Shown: one piece after another, positions 1 through 7,985 of the stretch
Position numbering within the stretch: the stretch's first letter is position 1
Layout of the letters: each line of letters starts with the position of its first letter
Assembly (NCBI RefSeq): GCF_910589175.1
Contig: NZ_CAJURR010000011.1
Coordinates: 3,573-67,572 of the forward strand
Source of the DNA: an uncultured Lactobacillus sp.
GTDB taxonomy: Bacteria > Bacillota > Bacilli > Lactobacillales > Lactobacillaceae
DNA: 64,000 nucleotides
Direction of reading: 5' to 3'
Translations under genes and position numbers: made by a program
Notes under the pieces: generated by a model
What the model was told of the DNA's origin: nothing
What the model saw: only the letters and a program-made list of their open reading frames with translations
Databases searched by the model: none

Positions 1-441
1 ACTAGCAGTTACCGGGATGCTATCAATATTCCTCATTAAAAAGCCAATCCAGTTTGGCAGTTTTAAATTAGTATCTTCGATAACAAAATATAATCGCTTA
101 TGATATTTCATGGCGAGCCGCTTCAGAGGGAGACAATCAAATTGATTGTAGTGATTACAGGTTACAATAGCTGAAGAAAGCTTACTAAGAGATTCAGGAT
201 TATCAATTTCAGTATTTAAAGTTAAAAGAGGCGTTCCGATGTTAAGGATTCCGCGTGCAAGTATATTAATAGCTTTAGAAAAGGGACTATTATGATTAGC
301 CCAAAATTTTTCTACTAATTTTAGGCGATCCTTTTTACTTAAAACTGGATCATCTGGTTCAACTTTTGCGTTAAATTTTTTCTCCTTAACACATCTTTTA
401 ATATTAAAAATAACCTCTTGCCGCTTTTTACCAATAATCAT
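1..441 (-). CDS. PlsC-like acyltransferase, C-terminus beyond window
   Basis: The frame is open from an ATG at 441 to the window edge, giving the first 147 residues. It starts MIIGKKRQEVIFNIK and is clearly paralogous to the acyltransferase at 59482-60342 (start MIIGENRAQVIENIK). It carries the acyltransferase motif NHYNQFD (NHx4D, the catalytic His/Asp pair of the PlsC/LPLAT family), followed by a segment close to its paralogue: VIEDTNLKLPNWIGFLMRNI against VIEDSNLKLPGFFGFLMNNI. The likely role is acyl transfer to a lipid or glycolipid acceptor at the membrane. The substrate cannot be told. The remainder lies outside the window. Confidence 0.8.
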   Translation of the reverse strand, partial: MIIGKKRQEVIFNIKRCVKEKKFNAKVEPDDPVLSKKDRLKLVEKFWANHNSPFSKAINILARGILNIGTPLLTLNTEIDNPESLSKLSSAIVTCNHYNQFDCLPLKRLAMKYHKRLYFVIEDTNLKLPNWIGFLMRNIDSIPVTAS

Positions 442-581
442 AACTAGTTCTCCAAATTTTTAGGATAGATTCCAAGCTCTATTTTATTTATTTTATTTTT
501 TAAAACCAAATATTATCCCACTTATCTTCATTCATGCTAAGCTAAGGTGAAAGAATAAAATATAAAAGGAGGAATCCCTAA

Positions 582-1229
582 ATGAAAGTAGGTATTATTG
601 GTGCTTCTGGCATGGCAGGGAGTGCGATTTATAAATTAGCTAGTGAAAATAAAGATCTTGAAGTTACAGGCATTGTCAGAGATAAAGAAAAGGCTGAAAG
701 AGTGCTTGGTAAAGATGCTAAGCTTTTAATTGGCGATGTTTTAACAATGGATGATAGCTTACTAGAAAACTTTGATGTAATTGTTGATGCCTTTGGTACA
801 ACTCCTGAAAAGGCAAAGGATCAAGTAAAGCTAGCAACTAAATTATGTGGTCTAGCTAAGAACAAGGATATTAGAGTGATCTTTATCTTGGGTGCAGGTA
901 GTCTTAGAACTGGAATTGATAACCACTTGGTAGTGGAAGATATTAAGAAGTTGACTGGTTCAGAAAACTGGATTAATACTCCTCAAGAGCAATTAAACGA
1001 ATTAAACTACTTAAAGCAAGTTGAAGATGTAGATTGGCTGGGAATTTCACCAGCATTAACATTTGAAGCGGGCCCAGAAGCAGCAGGTTATATGCTAGGT
1101 AATAACACCTTACTCTACAACGATAATAATGAGTCTAAGGTAACTTCTGGAACAATGGCTCGCTTGGTTGTAAATGAAATTGTTCATCCAAAGCACCATA
1201 AAGAAAGAATTACTTTAGTTGATGAATAA
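582..1229 (+). CDS. NAD(P)-binding oxidoreductase/epimerase-like protein (NmrA/SDR-type)
   Basis: 215 aa. The N-terminus KVGIIGASGMAGSAIYKLA is a Rossmann dinucleotide-binding motif (GxxGxxG) of the atypical SDR type found in NAD(P)H-binding NmrA/YwnB-like proteins. DVIVDAFGTTP and VIFILGAGSLR look like the following beta strands of the fold. No catalytic Tyr-x3-Lys is obvious, as is usual in this atypical group. AAAGGAGG lies 7 bases before the ATG, which fixes the start. It is monocistronic, ending at the terminator at 1234-1270. The substrate is unknown; a redox or stress role is only a guess from the family. Confidence 0.75.
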   Translation: MKVGIIGASGMAGSAIYKLASENKDLEVTGIVRDKEKAERVLGKDAKLLIGDVLTMDDSLLENFDVIVDAFGTTPEKAKDQVKLATKLCGLAKNKDIRVIFILGAGSLRTGIDNHLVVEDIKKLTGSENWINTPQEQLNELNYLKQVEDVDWLGISPALTFEAGPEAAGYMLGNNTLLYNDNNESKVTSGTMARLVVNEIVHPKHHKERITLVDE

Positions 1230-1286
1230 AAATAAGCCGCTATAACGTATTACGCTATAGCGGTTATTTTTATGTAATGTTTAATT
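1223..1286. repeat. Left direct repeat flanking the mcc island
   Basis: This roughly 64-bp stretch contains the terminator of the preceding gene and is repeated at 5109-5173 with few differences. The run CGCTATAGCGGTTATTTTTA is identical in both, and similarity extends on each side (GAATAAAAA before it; TTTAATT after it). The two copies bracket the Rgg-mccABC region. Confidence 0.7.
1234..1270. terminator. Rho-independent terminator
   Basis: CCGCTATA and TATAGCGG form a stem around an 11-base loop, with A-rich and T-rich flanks (AATAA before, TTATTTTT after). It ends the gene at 582-1229 and could also act on the minus strand. Confidence 0.75.
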
Positions 1287-1397
1287 TATACATGATTAAA
1301 ATGTAGGCTTTACGACAATAACCATAAATTCTTTCACCCTTTAAAGATTTAATTTTCATCTCTATTATTTATTAATATCTTGAAGATGTAATAAAAT

Positions 1398-1424
1398 TTG
1401 CATATCTAATATTAACTTGCATAT
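1398..1424. promoter_or_regulatory. Twin TTGCATAT boxes beside rgg1
   Basis: TTGCATAT occurs at 1398-1405 and again at 1417-1424, 19 bp apart (about two helical turns), immediately after the rgg1 stop codon. The same core (ATGCAA/TTGCAT) recurs on the other side of rgg1 at 2249-2281. A binding-site role is inferred from position and spacing only. Confidence 0.35.
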
Positions 1425-2225
1425 TTAAATGTTAGGCAACAATTCTATATAATTTGAAAATCCTGAAAGCATAAGAGTGGTCTTGATATGATCTATAGTA
1501 GTTTTATCTTTTTCTAAAATGGCTTGATAATATTTGCCAAGCAATTTATACATCAACAGTTCTGGAGTACTAGGCAAACTAAACAGAAAAGATATTCCCA
1601 TTTTCCAAAAGGTAAAGTTTTTTCTTTTATAACATAAATCTAAAAAATTTATACAAATACTTGCAATGAGCTTTTGAACTGTTTCATTTTTAGTTGTTTG
1701 ATATTTATTTAAAATAGAAGTTAGTAGAAAAGATAACTCATCAGAAGTATAAATAAACATAGAATTAGTAAATAATTTTAATGTTGGAATTGACCAATTT
1801 AAACCGTTAAATAGTTCTTTTCTGATGAGATCTTCATCCTGTTTATTTAATATAGTCCTATCTTGTTTTAAAAGAGCTTCAATTAATTTTATATATAATT
1901 TTGTAGTTTGTGATGCCCGTAAGTATATATTTTTTTTTAATTGCATGACAGTGTCTATATCGTTATTAAAAAATGCAATAAATAGTGTATCTATTATTTC
2001 ATCTTCATCAGTTTGATTATTTAGTTTAATGGTTAGTTGATCAATGAAATCAGATATATTGATGTGATGGACTTTTAAAATTTTAAGTAAATCAATGGCT
2101 GAAATACGAGTATTATCCTGTTCGACTCGAGAGTAGAAAGACGTTGAAACTATTGTTCCGGCCATTTCTTTTTGTGTAAGATTTAGTTTCTTGCGATTTT
2201 CTTTTAGTAATTCTCCAATTGTCAT
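1425..2225 (-). CDS. Rgg/GadR/MutR-family transcriptional regulator (Rgg1)
   Basis: 266 aa. An N-terminal XRE-type helix-turn-helix (about residues 3-60: IGELLKENRKKLNLTQKEMA) is followed by a long helical C-terminal region typical of peptide-binding Rgg proteins. It is homologous to the regulators at 9692-10501 and 18702-19562: all three begin MTIGE and share a SxSxYSKVE/FYSRVE helix. It is transcribed divergently from the microcin C-like operon, with 125 bp between its start and mccA, so it probably controls that operon and itself. Rgg proteins of Firmicutes usually respond to short imported peptides; its ligand is not evident here. TTGCATAT-type repeats on both sides are candidate operators. 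Confidence 0.8.
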   Translation of the reverse strand: MTIGELLKENRKKLNLTQKEMAGTIVSTSFYSRVEQDNTRISAIDLLKILKVHHINISDFIDQLTIKLNNQTDEDEIIDTLFIAFFNNDIDTVMQLKKNIYLRASQTTKLYIKLIEALLKQDRTILNKQDEDLIRKELFNGLNWSIPTLKLFTNSMFIYTSDELSFLLTSILNKYQTTKNETVQKLIASICINFLDLCYKRKNFTFWKMGISFLFSLPSTPELLMYKLLGKYYQAILEKDKTTIDHIKTTLMLSGFSNYIELLPNI

Positions 2226-2248
2226 TATTGCCTATCCTTTTTCAGAAA

Positions 2249-2281
2249 TGCATATATGCAATTATAATATAGTTTATGCAA
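2249..2281. promoter_or_regulatory. rgg1-mccA intergenic operator/promoter region
   Basis: TGCATATATGCA at 2249-2260 is a perfect palindrome. ATGCAA recurs at 2256-2261 and 2276-2281, 20 bp apart. A TATAAT box lies between them at 2263-2268 and could be the -10 element of mccA. The placement between divergent genes and similarity to the boxes at 1398-1424 support an Rgg1 operator; this is inference. Confidence 0.4.
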
Positions 2282-2350
2282 ATATCGATATATATTTTTG
2301 TTTTTTCTTTATGATGTAATAGAAATTAAAAGAAAGGACATAAAAAAATT

Positions 2351-2374
2351 ATGCATAGAATTATGAAAAATTAA
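2351..2374 (+). CDS. mccA: Microcin C-like heptapeptide precursor MccA (MHRIMKN)
   Basis: A seven-codon gene encoding MHRIMKN then TAA, preceded by AGAAAGGA 12 bases upstream. MccA peptides of the microcin C family are typically about seven residues and end in Asn; MccB converts that C-terminal Asn into a peptidyl adenylate with a P-N bond. Here the peptide has exactly that length and last residue, and the mccB homologue follows 126 bp downstream. I recall this same sequence being predicted as the L. johnsonii MccA; I could not check that. A hairpin separates it from mccB. Target cells would process the product to a non-hydrolysable aspartyl-adenylate analogue that inhibits aspartyl-tRNA synthetase (family knowledge). 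Confidence 0.88.
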   Translation: MHRIMKN

Positions 2375-2417
2375 TAATCAATTTAAGAAGTTAAAATGCT
2401 TTTAAATTGAATAGGCT

Positions 2418-2469
2418 AAAAAGGCTGATAAATCAACGCTTTGACGAAGATTATCAGCTTTTTATTTTT
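2418..2469 (+). terminator. Hairpin between mccA and mccB (attenuator)
   Basis: AAAAAGGCTGATAA pairs with TTATCAGCTTTTT around an 18-base loop and is followed by T-rich sequence. Its position right after the precursor gene would allow abundant short mccA mRNA with only part of the transcripts reading on into mccB, as reported for the Escherichia coli mcc operon. Confidence 0.75.
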
Positions 2470-2500
2470 ATAGAGTTTATGATGAGTAAGGTGGTAAATT

Positions 2501-3565
2501 ATGTTTTACAAGACTAGTTATTTAGCAACAGGTGGCTGTAGTAATCATCAAGGGATTTTAGGTGTAGGAACGAAACAATACTTTGTAAGTGAAGCCGACT
2601 ATCTTAAGTCTTTAAAAATTTTAGATTTTTTATTAAATAAAAAAACATATGATGAAGTTATAAAATTTTGTGAAAAAAATAATATTAATAAATCTATATT
2701 TGACACATTAGTTGAGCATAATTTAATTGTTAAAGAAAATCTTTATGTTGAGAAAAAGGATGATTTAAATTTTAAAAATAAACTATATTTTCATGCATTA
2801 GGCTTAAATGGAAATGCACTTGCAAAAGAATTTGCAGATACTACCTTTGTAATTGTAGGGTGTGGGGGAATTGGAAATTTTATTTCATTTGCTATAGGTT
2901 CACTATCACCGAGAAAAATAGAATTAATTGATGGTGATAAAATTGAAAAAAGTAATCTTAATAGACAATTTTTATTTACAGAAAATGATATTGGTAAATA
3001 TAAAGTAGATGTTCTTAAAAAGAACTTGGTTGAGAGAAATAATAAATTAAGTATTAGTGAATATAAAGAGTATGTTTCTAAAGAAGTATTACATAATATT
3101 TTTGAACAAAATAAGAAAAATAAAACTTTAGTTATTCTATCTGGTGACAGTTTTTCTGCATTATCTTTAACTGCAAAAGCATGTGTAAAAAGTGAAATAC
3201 CTTTTCTTAATATAGGATATTTAAATGATATTTCAGCTATAGGGCCTTTTTATATACCTGGTATTTCTAGTTGTCCGTTTTGTCACAATGCGTTATCTAT
3301 TTCTGATGACATATCTAGTGGACATAATGAAAGCAAAATTTTAGAAGATAGAATCAATGCTAATAACGAGGCACCATCAAGTTTTACAAATAATGCACTT
3401 GCTGCCAGCATGGGAATGGCTGATATTATTGAGTTCTTATCTCATAATTACGAACGTATTAATTCTTTAAATAAGAGATTTGGGATTAATAGTGCTACAT
3501 TTGAAAAATACGTATTAGAAGTAAATAGAGATAGAAAATGCGAGATATGTAGTCATGGAGAATAA
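2501..3565 (+). CDS. mccB: MccB-like peptide adenylyltransferase (ThiF/E1 superfamily)
   Basis: 354 aa, the usual size of MccB (about 350). Residues 1-110 form an N-terminal region matching the peptide-clamp position. The ThiF/E1 nucleotide-binding fold begins at VIVGCGGIGN (GxGxxG at 120-125), with Asp144 and the E1 signature NLNRQ at 152-156. Two zinc-binding pairs are present: CPFC at 258-261 and CEIC at 347-350. The enzyme would use ATP to adenylate the C-terminal Asn of the MccA heptapeptide encoded just upstream. It is followed after 5 bp by the exporter gene. A generic MoeB/ThiF is unlikely given the clamp-size N-terminus, absence of sulfur-carrier genes and the MccA peptide. Confidence 0.9.
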   Translation: MFYKTSYLATGGCSNHQGILGVGTKQYFVSEADYLKSLKILDFLLNKKTYDEVIKFCEKNNINKSIFDTLVEHNLIVKENLYVEKKDDLNFKNKLYFHALGLNGNALAKEFADTTFVIVGCGGIGNFISFAIGSLSPRKIELIDGDKIEKSNLNRQFLFTENDIGKYKVDVLKKNLVERNNKLSISEYKEYVSKEVLHNIFEQNKKNKTLVILSGDSFSALSLTAKACVKSEIPFLNIGYLNDISAIGPFYIPGISSCPFCHNALSISDDISSGHNESKILEDRINANNEAPSSFTNNALAASMGMADIIEFLSHNYERINSLNKRFGINSATFEKYVLEVNRDRKCEICSHGE

Positions 3566-3570
3566 AAATT

Positions 3571-4776
3571 ATGAGTCTTTTAAGAACAAGAAAGAATATA
3601 ATAGAATATTTACTTTCATACGCACTAACAACTGTAGCAACGGCTTTGCCTCATGCAGTTTTGACCATCATATTATTTCAAAAGGGCCTTTCTTTAGCCC
3701 AAATAATGATGGTTCAAACTGCATATAGTATAGCAGTATTTATTTTTGAATATCCTAGTGGATTATGGGCTGATCTTTATTCAAAAAAATTTTTATTTGT
3801 TTTATCAAGAATATTACTAATAATAATGATGGTAATTGTTCTGCTTATGCGGAATACAATCTGGATGGAAATAGCTTGGTTCATCTATGGAATTTCGAGT
3901 GCTTTAGACAGTGGTACCTTAGATGCAGATATAATAAATTCTCTAAAAAAAGATAATAAAAAATCAAAATTAGGTAGATTTATTAGTATTAGTAATCAAT
4001 TAGACTTTATATCTTTACTTCTTGGAAGTACTATTGGCTCGTGGTTATATTATGCATTAGGAATAAAATTTTATTATATAGGAATTGGATTGGTAATATT
4101 AGCTATAATTTCAATCCTAGATTATAAACAAAATGTTGGTGCTTCAAAGGAAGATAATATAACCTTGGTCAAGGAAATAAAGAGTGGTTTAAAAGAGGTT
4201 AAGAATTCGAAATTAATGCAATTAATGATGGCTCTTACATTTTCAGGCCAATTCTTTTTTCAAGCACATTATCAATTATGGCAAGGATTGTTTTTGTATA
4301 AAGGTTTCAATAAACACAATTTTTATTTATTATATATTATTTTCCAATTAATAAGTTTAGGCACTTATAGTATAAATTTAAATATCAAAAAAAATAAAAT
4401 AAAAATTATTGGTTTTAGCACCATAGTAGTATTATCTTTGTCAATGATTCTTTTTTTGATTACTAAATCTTATTATTTCGTTTTTAGTTATATGTTTTTA
4501 ATCTTTATATTTACACTAGTTGAATATTATTGTAATGTTATGTTCTCAACTATAGTATCTGTAGAAAGAATTTCATCTTTAACATCATTACGGTCAAGTA
4601 TTGGTAGAATTGGAGCAATTTGTTCCATGGTAGTATCAAGTATACTGTTAACTAAACTAAATGTACTTGATGTTGTTGCTATTAATTTTGGAATAGCAAT
4701 TTTTACAACTTTGGCTATAGGTATAGTATTGTATAGTCGAAATAGAGAAACATTATTTTCAGAAAAAGAGGAATAA
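3571..4776 (+). CDS. mccC: MccC-like MFS exporter of the microcin C-type peptide
   Basis: 401 aa with about 12 hydrophobic segments. The first-loop motif (FEYPSGLWADLYSKK) resembles the G-x3-D-x2-G/R-K MFS signature between TM2 and TM3. It starts 5 bp after mccB, so the two are probably cotranscribed and perhaps translationally coupled. In microcin C operons MccC is the MFS pump that exports the adenylated peptide and gives partial self-protection. No MccE acetyltransferase or MccF peptidase gene is seen nearby, so this pump may be the only immunity function present. The substrate is inferred from the neighbours; the sequence alone says only MFS efflux. Confidence 0.83.
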   Translation: MSLLRTRKNIIEYLLSYALTTVATALPHAVLTIILFQKGLSLAQIMMVQTAYSIAVFIFEYPSGLWADLYSKKFLFVLSRILLIIMMVIVLLMRNTIWMEIAWFIYGISSALDSGTLDADIINSLKKDNKKSKLGRFISISNQLDFISLLLGSTIGSWLYYALGIKFYYIGIGLVILAIISILDYKQNVGASKEDNITLVKEIKSGLKEVKNSKLMQLMMALTFSGQFFFQAHYQLWQGLFLYKGFNKHNFYLLYIIFQLISLGTYSINLNIKKNKIKIIGFSTIVVLSLSMILFLITKSYYFVFSYMFLIFIFTLVEYYCNVMFSTIVSVERISSLTSLRSSIGRIGAICSMVVSSILLTKLNVLDVVAINFGIAIFTTLAIGIVLYSRNRETLFSEKEE

Positions 4777-5108
4777 GTATATTGAAATGATTGAAAAGTA
4801 GAACTAGGACGTATGGGTACTAATCAAATCATTTTAGTTATAAAAAGTTTAATCTTGTTAAATTTAGTTTGTAAATGAAAAACAGTAATAGAAAAGAGTC
4901 TGACTAGATTAAACTGTTTTAAGTTTAACGTTACGTTATAACTTTCTGTACATAAAAAATGATCCTAATTTTAATTATTTATGTTGTCTACTTAGGTAGG
5001 ATCATATCAGGTTAACAAACCTTGATTTAATAGGATGTTTGTGTAGAACTAAAGCCCAAAATTTATTAAAAATAATAGGAATGTCTCTCTTGAAACTAAG
5101 GAAACAAT
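4777..5108. other. Non-coding stretch after mccC
   Basis: No reading frame with a ribosome binding site is seen. ATGATCCTA near 4969 and TAGGATCAT near 4996 form an imperfect inverted repeat around about 25 bases, without a clear T-run. It may be decayed sequence at the island edge. Confidence 0.4.
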
Positions 5109-5173
5109 TGAATAAAAAATAACCGCTACAACGCTCAGGCGCTATAGCGGTTATTTTTATGTGATATTTAATT
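5109..5173. repeat. Right direct repeat flanking the mcc island
   Basis: Second copy of the sequence at 1223-1286. It covers the shared terminator hairpin and reaches the 3' end of the minus-strand gene at 5168-5857. Confidence 0.7.
5118..5158. terminator. Terminator (second copy)
   Basis: AATAACCGCTA pairs with the matching TAGCGGTTATT, with an inner ACGC/GCGC-type extension. T-runs occur on both strands, so it can end the minus-strand DUF975 gene and any read-through from mccC. Confidence 0.75.
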
Positions 5174-5857
5174 ATTAGCAACTAATGAACGATAAAAGTT
5201 AGCTTTGGTTTGACGGTAGTAAGGCACAATCCAGATGAATCCAATACCAAAAGTAATAATACCCAATAAACCCCAGCCAATGAAGCTTAAGTCTAAGACG
5301 AATAAGTCCATCTTGTGTCCGTCCATTAAATGACGACTTTCAGTAATTGCTTCAGTTGCTCCTATATCAGTTTGTCCGACAGCAAATTTATCCTTTAAGA
5401 TATATGGCGTCATGGCATAAGAATATCCCTTAATGAAGGCAGGAATAATAAATGCGAATAACCATAAAGTAATAAAAAGATTGGTCATAAAAAGAGTAAA
5501 CAAACTATTCTTGAAACGTCCATTGCTGTAGGCACTGAAAATACCAACATACCAAGGCTCTTTCTTTCCTGTTTCAACGAAATCTAGGATAGTATAAGCA
5601 ACTCCCCATAAAACTAAACCAGTAATTAAGCCGACAATAAATGTCGAAAGATCATAACCAGGCTTATAACCTTGAATTAATGTTTCATTGTTATAGCGAA
5701 GAATTGAGTAGGTAAAATCTTTTCCGGTCCAGATCCAACGATTAATATCCATGATGACGGCGTTAAATAACCAGGCAAAAATAGTTAGACAAATAGCCCA
5801 GCCCCAATTGCCACGTAATTGATCTTTGGATGCTTGTTTCATTTGTGCACGTGTCAT
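5168..5857 (-). CDS. DUF975-family integral membrane protein
   Basis: About 229 aa from the ATG at 5857. That start is chosen because GGAGGAAA lies 10 bases before it and the protein then begins MTRAQMKQASKDQLRGNWGW, the typical DUF975 opening; a start 13 codons upstream lacks this. About four hydrophobic segments follow, and the C-terminal half contains the family's LMDGHKMDLFVLDLSFIGWG stretch. The function of DUF975 proteins is not established; a membrane role is all that can be said. It is monocistronic, convergent with the mcc island, and ends in the duplicated terminator. Confidence 0.78.
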   Translation of the reverse strand: MTRAQMKQASKDQLRGNWGWAICLTIFAWLFNAVIMDINRWIWTGKDFTYSILRYNNETLIQGYKPGYDLSTFIVGLITGLVLWGVAYTILDFVETGKKEPWYVGIFSAYSNGRFKNSLFTLFMTNLFITLWLFAFIIPAFIKGYSYAMTPYILKDKFAVGQTDIGATEAITESRHLMDGHKMDLFVLDLSFIGWGLLGIITFGIGFIWIVPYYRQTKANFYRSLVANN

Positions 5858-5992
5858 AGATTGCTTTCCTCCATAATATGCTAAATATATATCCATCTTA
5901 TCTTATTACTTTGAATACAGATAGGATAAAATTAAAATTTCTCAACTTTTGTTATAATCGAAATACTAAATTAAATCGAAGAAGGGTTGCTC

Positions 5993-6700
5993 ATGAAATA
6001 TAAACAATTAATTTTTGACGTTGATGATACTTTAATTGACTTTGCTGCTACGGAAGATTCATCCCTGCATGCATTGTTTAAATCACATAAGCTGCCTCTC
6101 TCATCTGACTTGCAGAAACAATACCATACGTACAATCAAGGACTTTGGCGCAAGCTTGAATTGGGTGAAATTACTTATGAAGAATTAAGCGAGATGACAT
6201 TTCATGACTTTATTAAGGAACATTTCGGTCTAGAAGTAGATGGAAATGAATGGATGAATGAATATCGCTCTTACTTTGGTGAAGCTCATCAATTGCTACC
6301 AGGTGTGGAAGATACGCTGAAATTTGCCAAAAAACAAGGCTATAAGTTAACAGTCTTAAGTAATGGTGAAAAGTTCATGCAGCGCCATCGCTTAGAATTA
6401 GCAGGTATCAAAGACTACTTTGATTTGATTGTAACGTCTGAAGAAGCTCATTATTCTAAGCCAAATCCGCATGCTTTTGATTATTTCTTTAGCCGCACAG
6501 AGATTGGGCCAAATGAGACTTTATTCTTTGGGGATGGATTGCAGTCAGATATCTTAGGTGCTGAAAAATATGGCTTTGACAGTATTTGGTATAATCACCG
6601 TCACCGTAAGGATAATATTGGACTTCATCCCTTATTTGAGGTTGAAACATATCCAGAATTTGTTAAATTAATGCAAAACGATTTTAAGAAGACATATTAA
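5993..6700 (+). CDS. HAD-family hydrolase, YjjG/YfnB-type nucleotidase
   Basis: About 235 aa from the ATG at 5993. A TTG two codons earlier abuts the GAAGAAGGG ribosome binding site and is less likely. HAD motif I is FDVDDTLID (nucleophile and acid Asp), motif II is VLSNG, motif III is the Lys in HYSKPNP and motif IV is FFGDGLQSD. The long helical cap between motifs I and II is class C1. The overall match is to YjjG/YfnB, which removes phosphate from non-canonical pyrimidine nucleotides; that substrate is inferred from family. A perfect hairpin terminator overlaps the stop codon. Confidence 0.8.
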   Translation: MKYKQLIFDVDDTLIDFAATEDSSLHALFKSHKLPLSSDLQKQYHTYNQGLWRKLELGEITYEELSEMTFHDFIKEHFGLEVDGNEWMNEYRSYFGEAHQLLPGVEDTLKFAKKQGYKLTVLSNGEKFMQRHRLELAGIKDYFDLIVTSEEAHYSKPNPHAFDYFFSRTEIGPNETLFFGDGLQSDILGAEKYGFDSIWYNHRHRKDNIGLHPLFEVETYPEFVKLMQNDFKKTY

Positions 6701-6724
6701 AAGGAGTGCTTAAGCACTCCTTTT
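6697..6724. terminator. Bidirectional terminator
   Basis: AAAAGGAGTGC and GCACTCCTTTT form a perfect stem. It is shared by the convergent genes at 5993-6700 and 6735-7574. Confidence 0.85.
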
Positions 6725-6734
6725 GTGTTACTAT

Positions 6735-7574
6735 TTATTCTTTTTCAAAACCAACCATTAAGCCGCCTTCTTCAGCATAGAAGCTGCAAAGTGCGCCACA
6801 TTCGCCGATAGTAACTTTAGCATCTGGGAAGTTATCTAAGATAATTTCTTTCATGCTTAAAGCAGAGCCCTCATTTTGCACATGGTCAATTTGAACGCGG
6901 CCTCCGCGATAGCCAGCTTTAACCATATCATCTAATAGTTTTCTTCTAGCCTTCTTAGCCCCGCGTGCCTTACCCAAAAGTTCAAATTCGCCTTTATTGT
7001 TGGCAGTTCCGATAACGAAAAGCTTTAACAAACCAGCAATTTTAGCGACAGCTGGAGTAATCCGTCCATTGTTACCTAGATTGGTTAAATCCTGCAACGC
7101 AAACATTAAATCAAGGTGATGTTGATATTCTTCTGTTGCTTTAACAATCTCTTCAAAAGATTTTCCAGCACTTGCCAAACTAGCAATCTTTTCTGCAAGT
7201 AGTCTTAATTGTGGACCAGCTGAACGAGAATCAAAGACTAAAATTTTAGCTTTTGGATTCTTTTCATGATAAATTTTAGCAGCTTGGGTAGCTGAATTAT
7301 AACTACCAGAGAGTGCGCTAGTTAAAGTAATGACAAAGATTTCGTCGCTACCTTCAAAGGCCTTAAGCCAGTCATTTACATTTGGACAGGCAGAAGTTGA
7401 TTTGTTTTTAGTATGCTTTAAGGTGTAGAGAAATTTATCTAGATCAATATCAGGCGTATCGAGCCAAAGCTTGCTATCAACGTGAAGTGATAAAGGAACA
7501 GTAACATGATCAATTCCATCGATTTGATCAGCTGTGATATTCGCAGTTGAATCTGTAATAATTTTTATCGGCAT
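6735..7574 (-). CDS. DegV-family fatty acid-binding protein
   Basis: 279 aa, typical for DegV/FakB. Family landmarks are KIITDSTANI at the start, the TS-rich loop KSTSACPNVNDW (the fatty-acid carboxylate-binding Thr-Ser region), FVITLTSALSGSYNSA, and DSRSAGPQLRLLAEKIA. FakB proteins present fatty acids to the kinase FakA for phosphorylation and entry into phospholipid synthesis. No fakA is in the window, so this is likely one of several FakB paralogues encoded separately. The start codon ATG at 7574 follows a GAGGTAAT-type site. Monocistronic. Confidence 0.85.
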   Translation of the reverse strand: MPIKIITDSTANITADQIDGIDHVTVPLSLHVDSKLWLDTPDIDLDKFLYTLKHTKNKSTSACPNVNDWLKAFEGSDEIFVITLTSALSGSYNSATQAAKIYHEKNPKAKILVFDSRSAGPQLRLLAEKIASLASAGKSFEEIVKATEEYQHHLDLMFALQDLTNLGNNGRITPAVAKIAGLLKLFVIGTANNKGEFELLGKARGAKKARRKLLDDMVKAGYRGGRVQIDHVQNEGSALSMKEIILDNFPDAKVTIGECGALCSFYAEEGGLMVGFEKE

Positions 7575-7662
7575 ATAGATTACCTCGAATTAAATATATT
7601 AAGCTGTTTTCTTTCAGTCTAAAATAATATGGATAGTAAAGTCAAAGAAAATGCTATCAGTA

Positions 7663-7690
7663 CAAAAAAGGTCAGCCCGAGAGCTGACCC
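7663..7690 (-). terminator. Terminator of the small membrane protein gene
   Basis: GGTCAGC and GCTGACC form a stem with a T-run on the minus strand. Confidence 0.75.
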
Positions 7691-7694
7691 ATTG

Positions 7695-7880
7695 TTAATG
7701 TGAAAATACTAGTCCTAATAAGCCGCCTAAGGCAACTAAAGCCAGAAGGGGCAATACTAGATAAGAAACGAAGGCAAATAGCAGTCCGATCACGATTAAG
7801 AAACCAACGATCTTCAAAATGCCAATTCCTAGTTTCCAGAACAGCCAAATAATTAATAAGGCTAATAAAAGTGAAAACAT
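7695..7880 (-). CDS. Small hydrophobic membrane protein, unknown function
   Basis: 61 aa, nearly all hydrophobic, with two or three likely membrane segments and only two Lys residues (16 and 23). AAGAAGG lies 8 bases before the ATG, and a terminator follows the stop, which supports a real gene. No domain is recognised. It resembles the small uncharacterised membrane proteins common in lactobacilli. It is divergent from the ABC exporter at 8070-9677. Confidence 0.6.
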   Translation of the reverse strand: MFSLLLALLIIWLFWKLGIGILKIVGFLIVIGLLFAFVSYLVLPLLALVALGGLLGLVFSH

Positions 7881-7985
7881 ATTTCGAACCTTCTTATAAA
7901 AATCAATTATATTTTGATATTAATCATATTACGAATTAAGGAGAAAGTGTAGATAAGTTTTTATTAAGAATATTTAGGATAATTT

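Noticed and set aside
5857..5896. Longer DUF975 start 13 codons upstream
   Set aside because: The strong GGAGG site lies between the two candidates and serves only the ATG at 5857.
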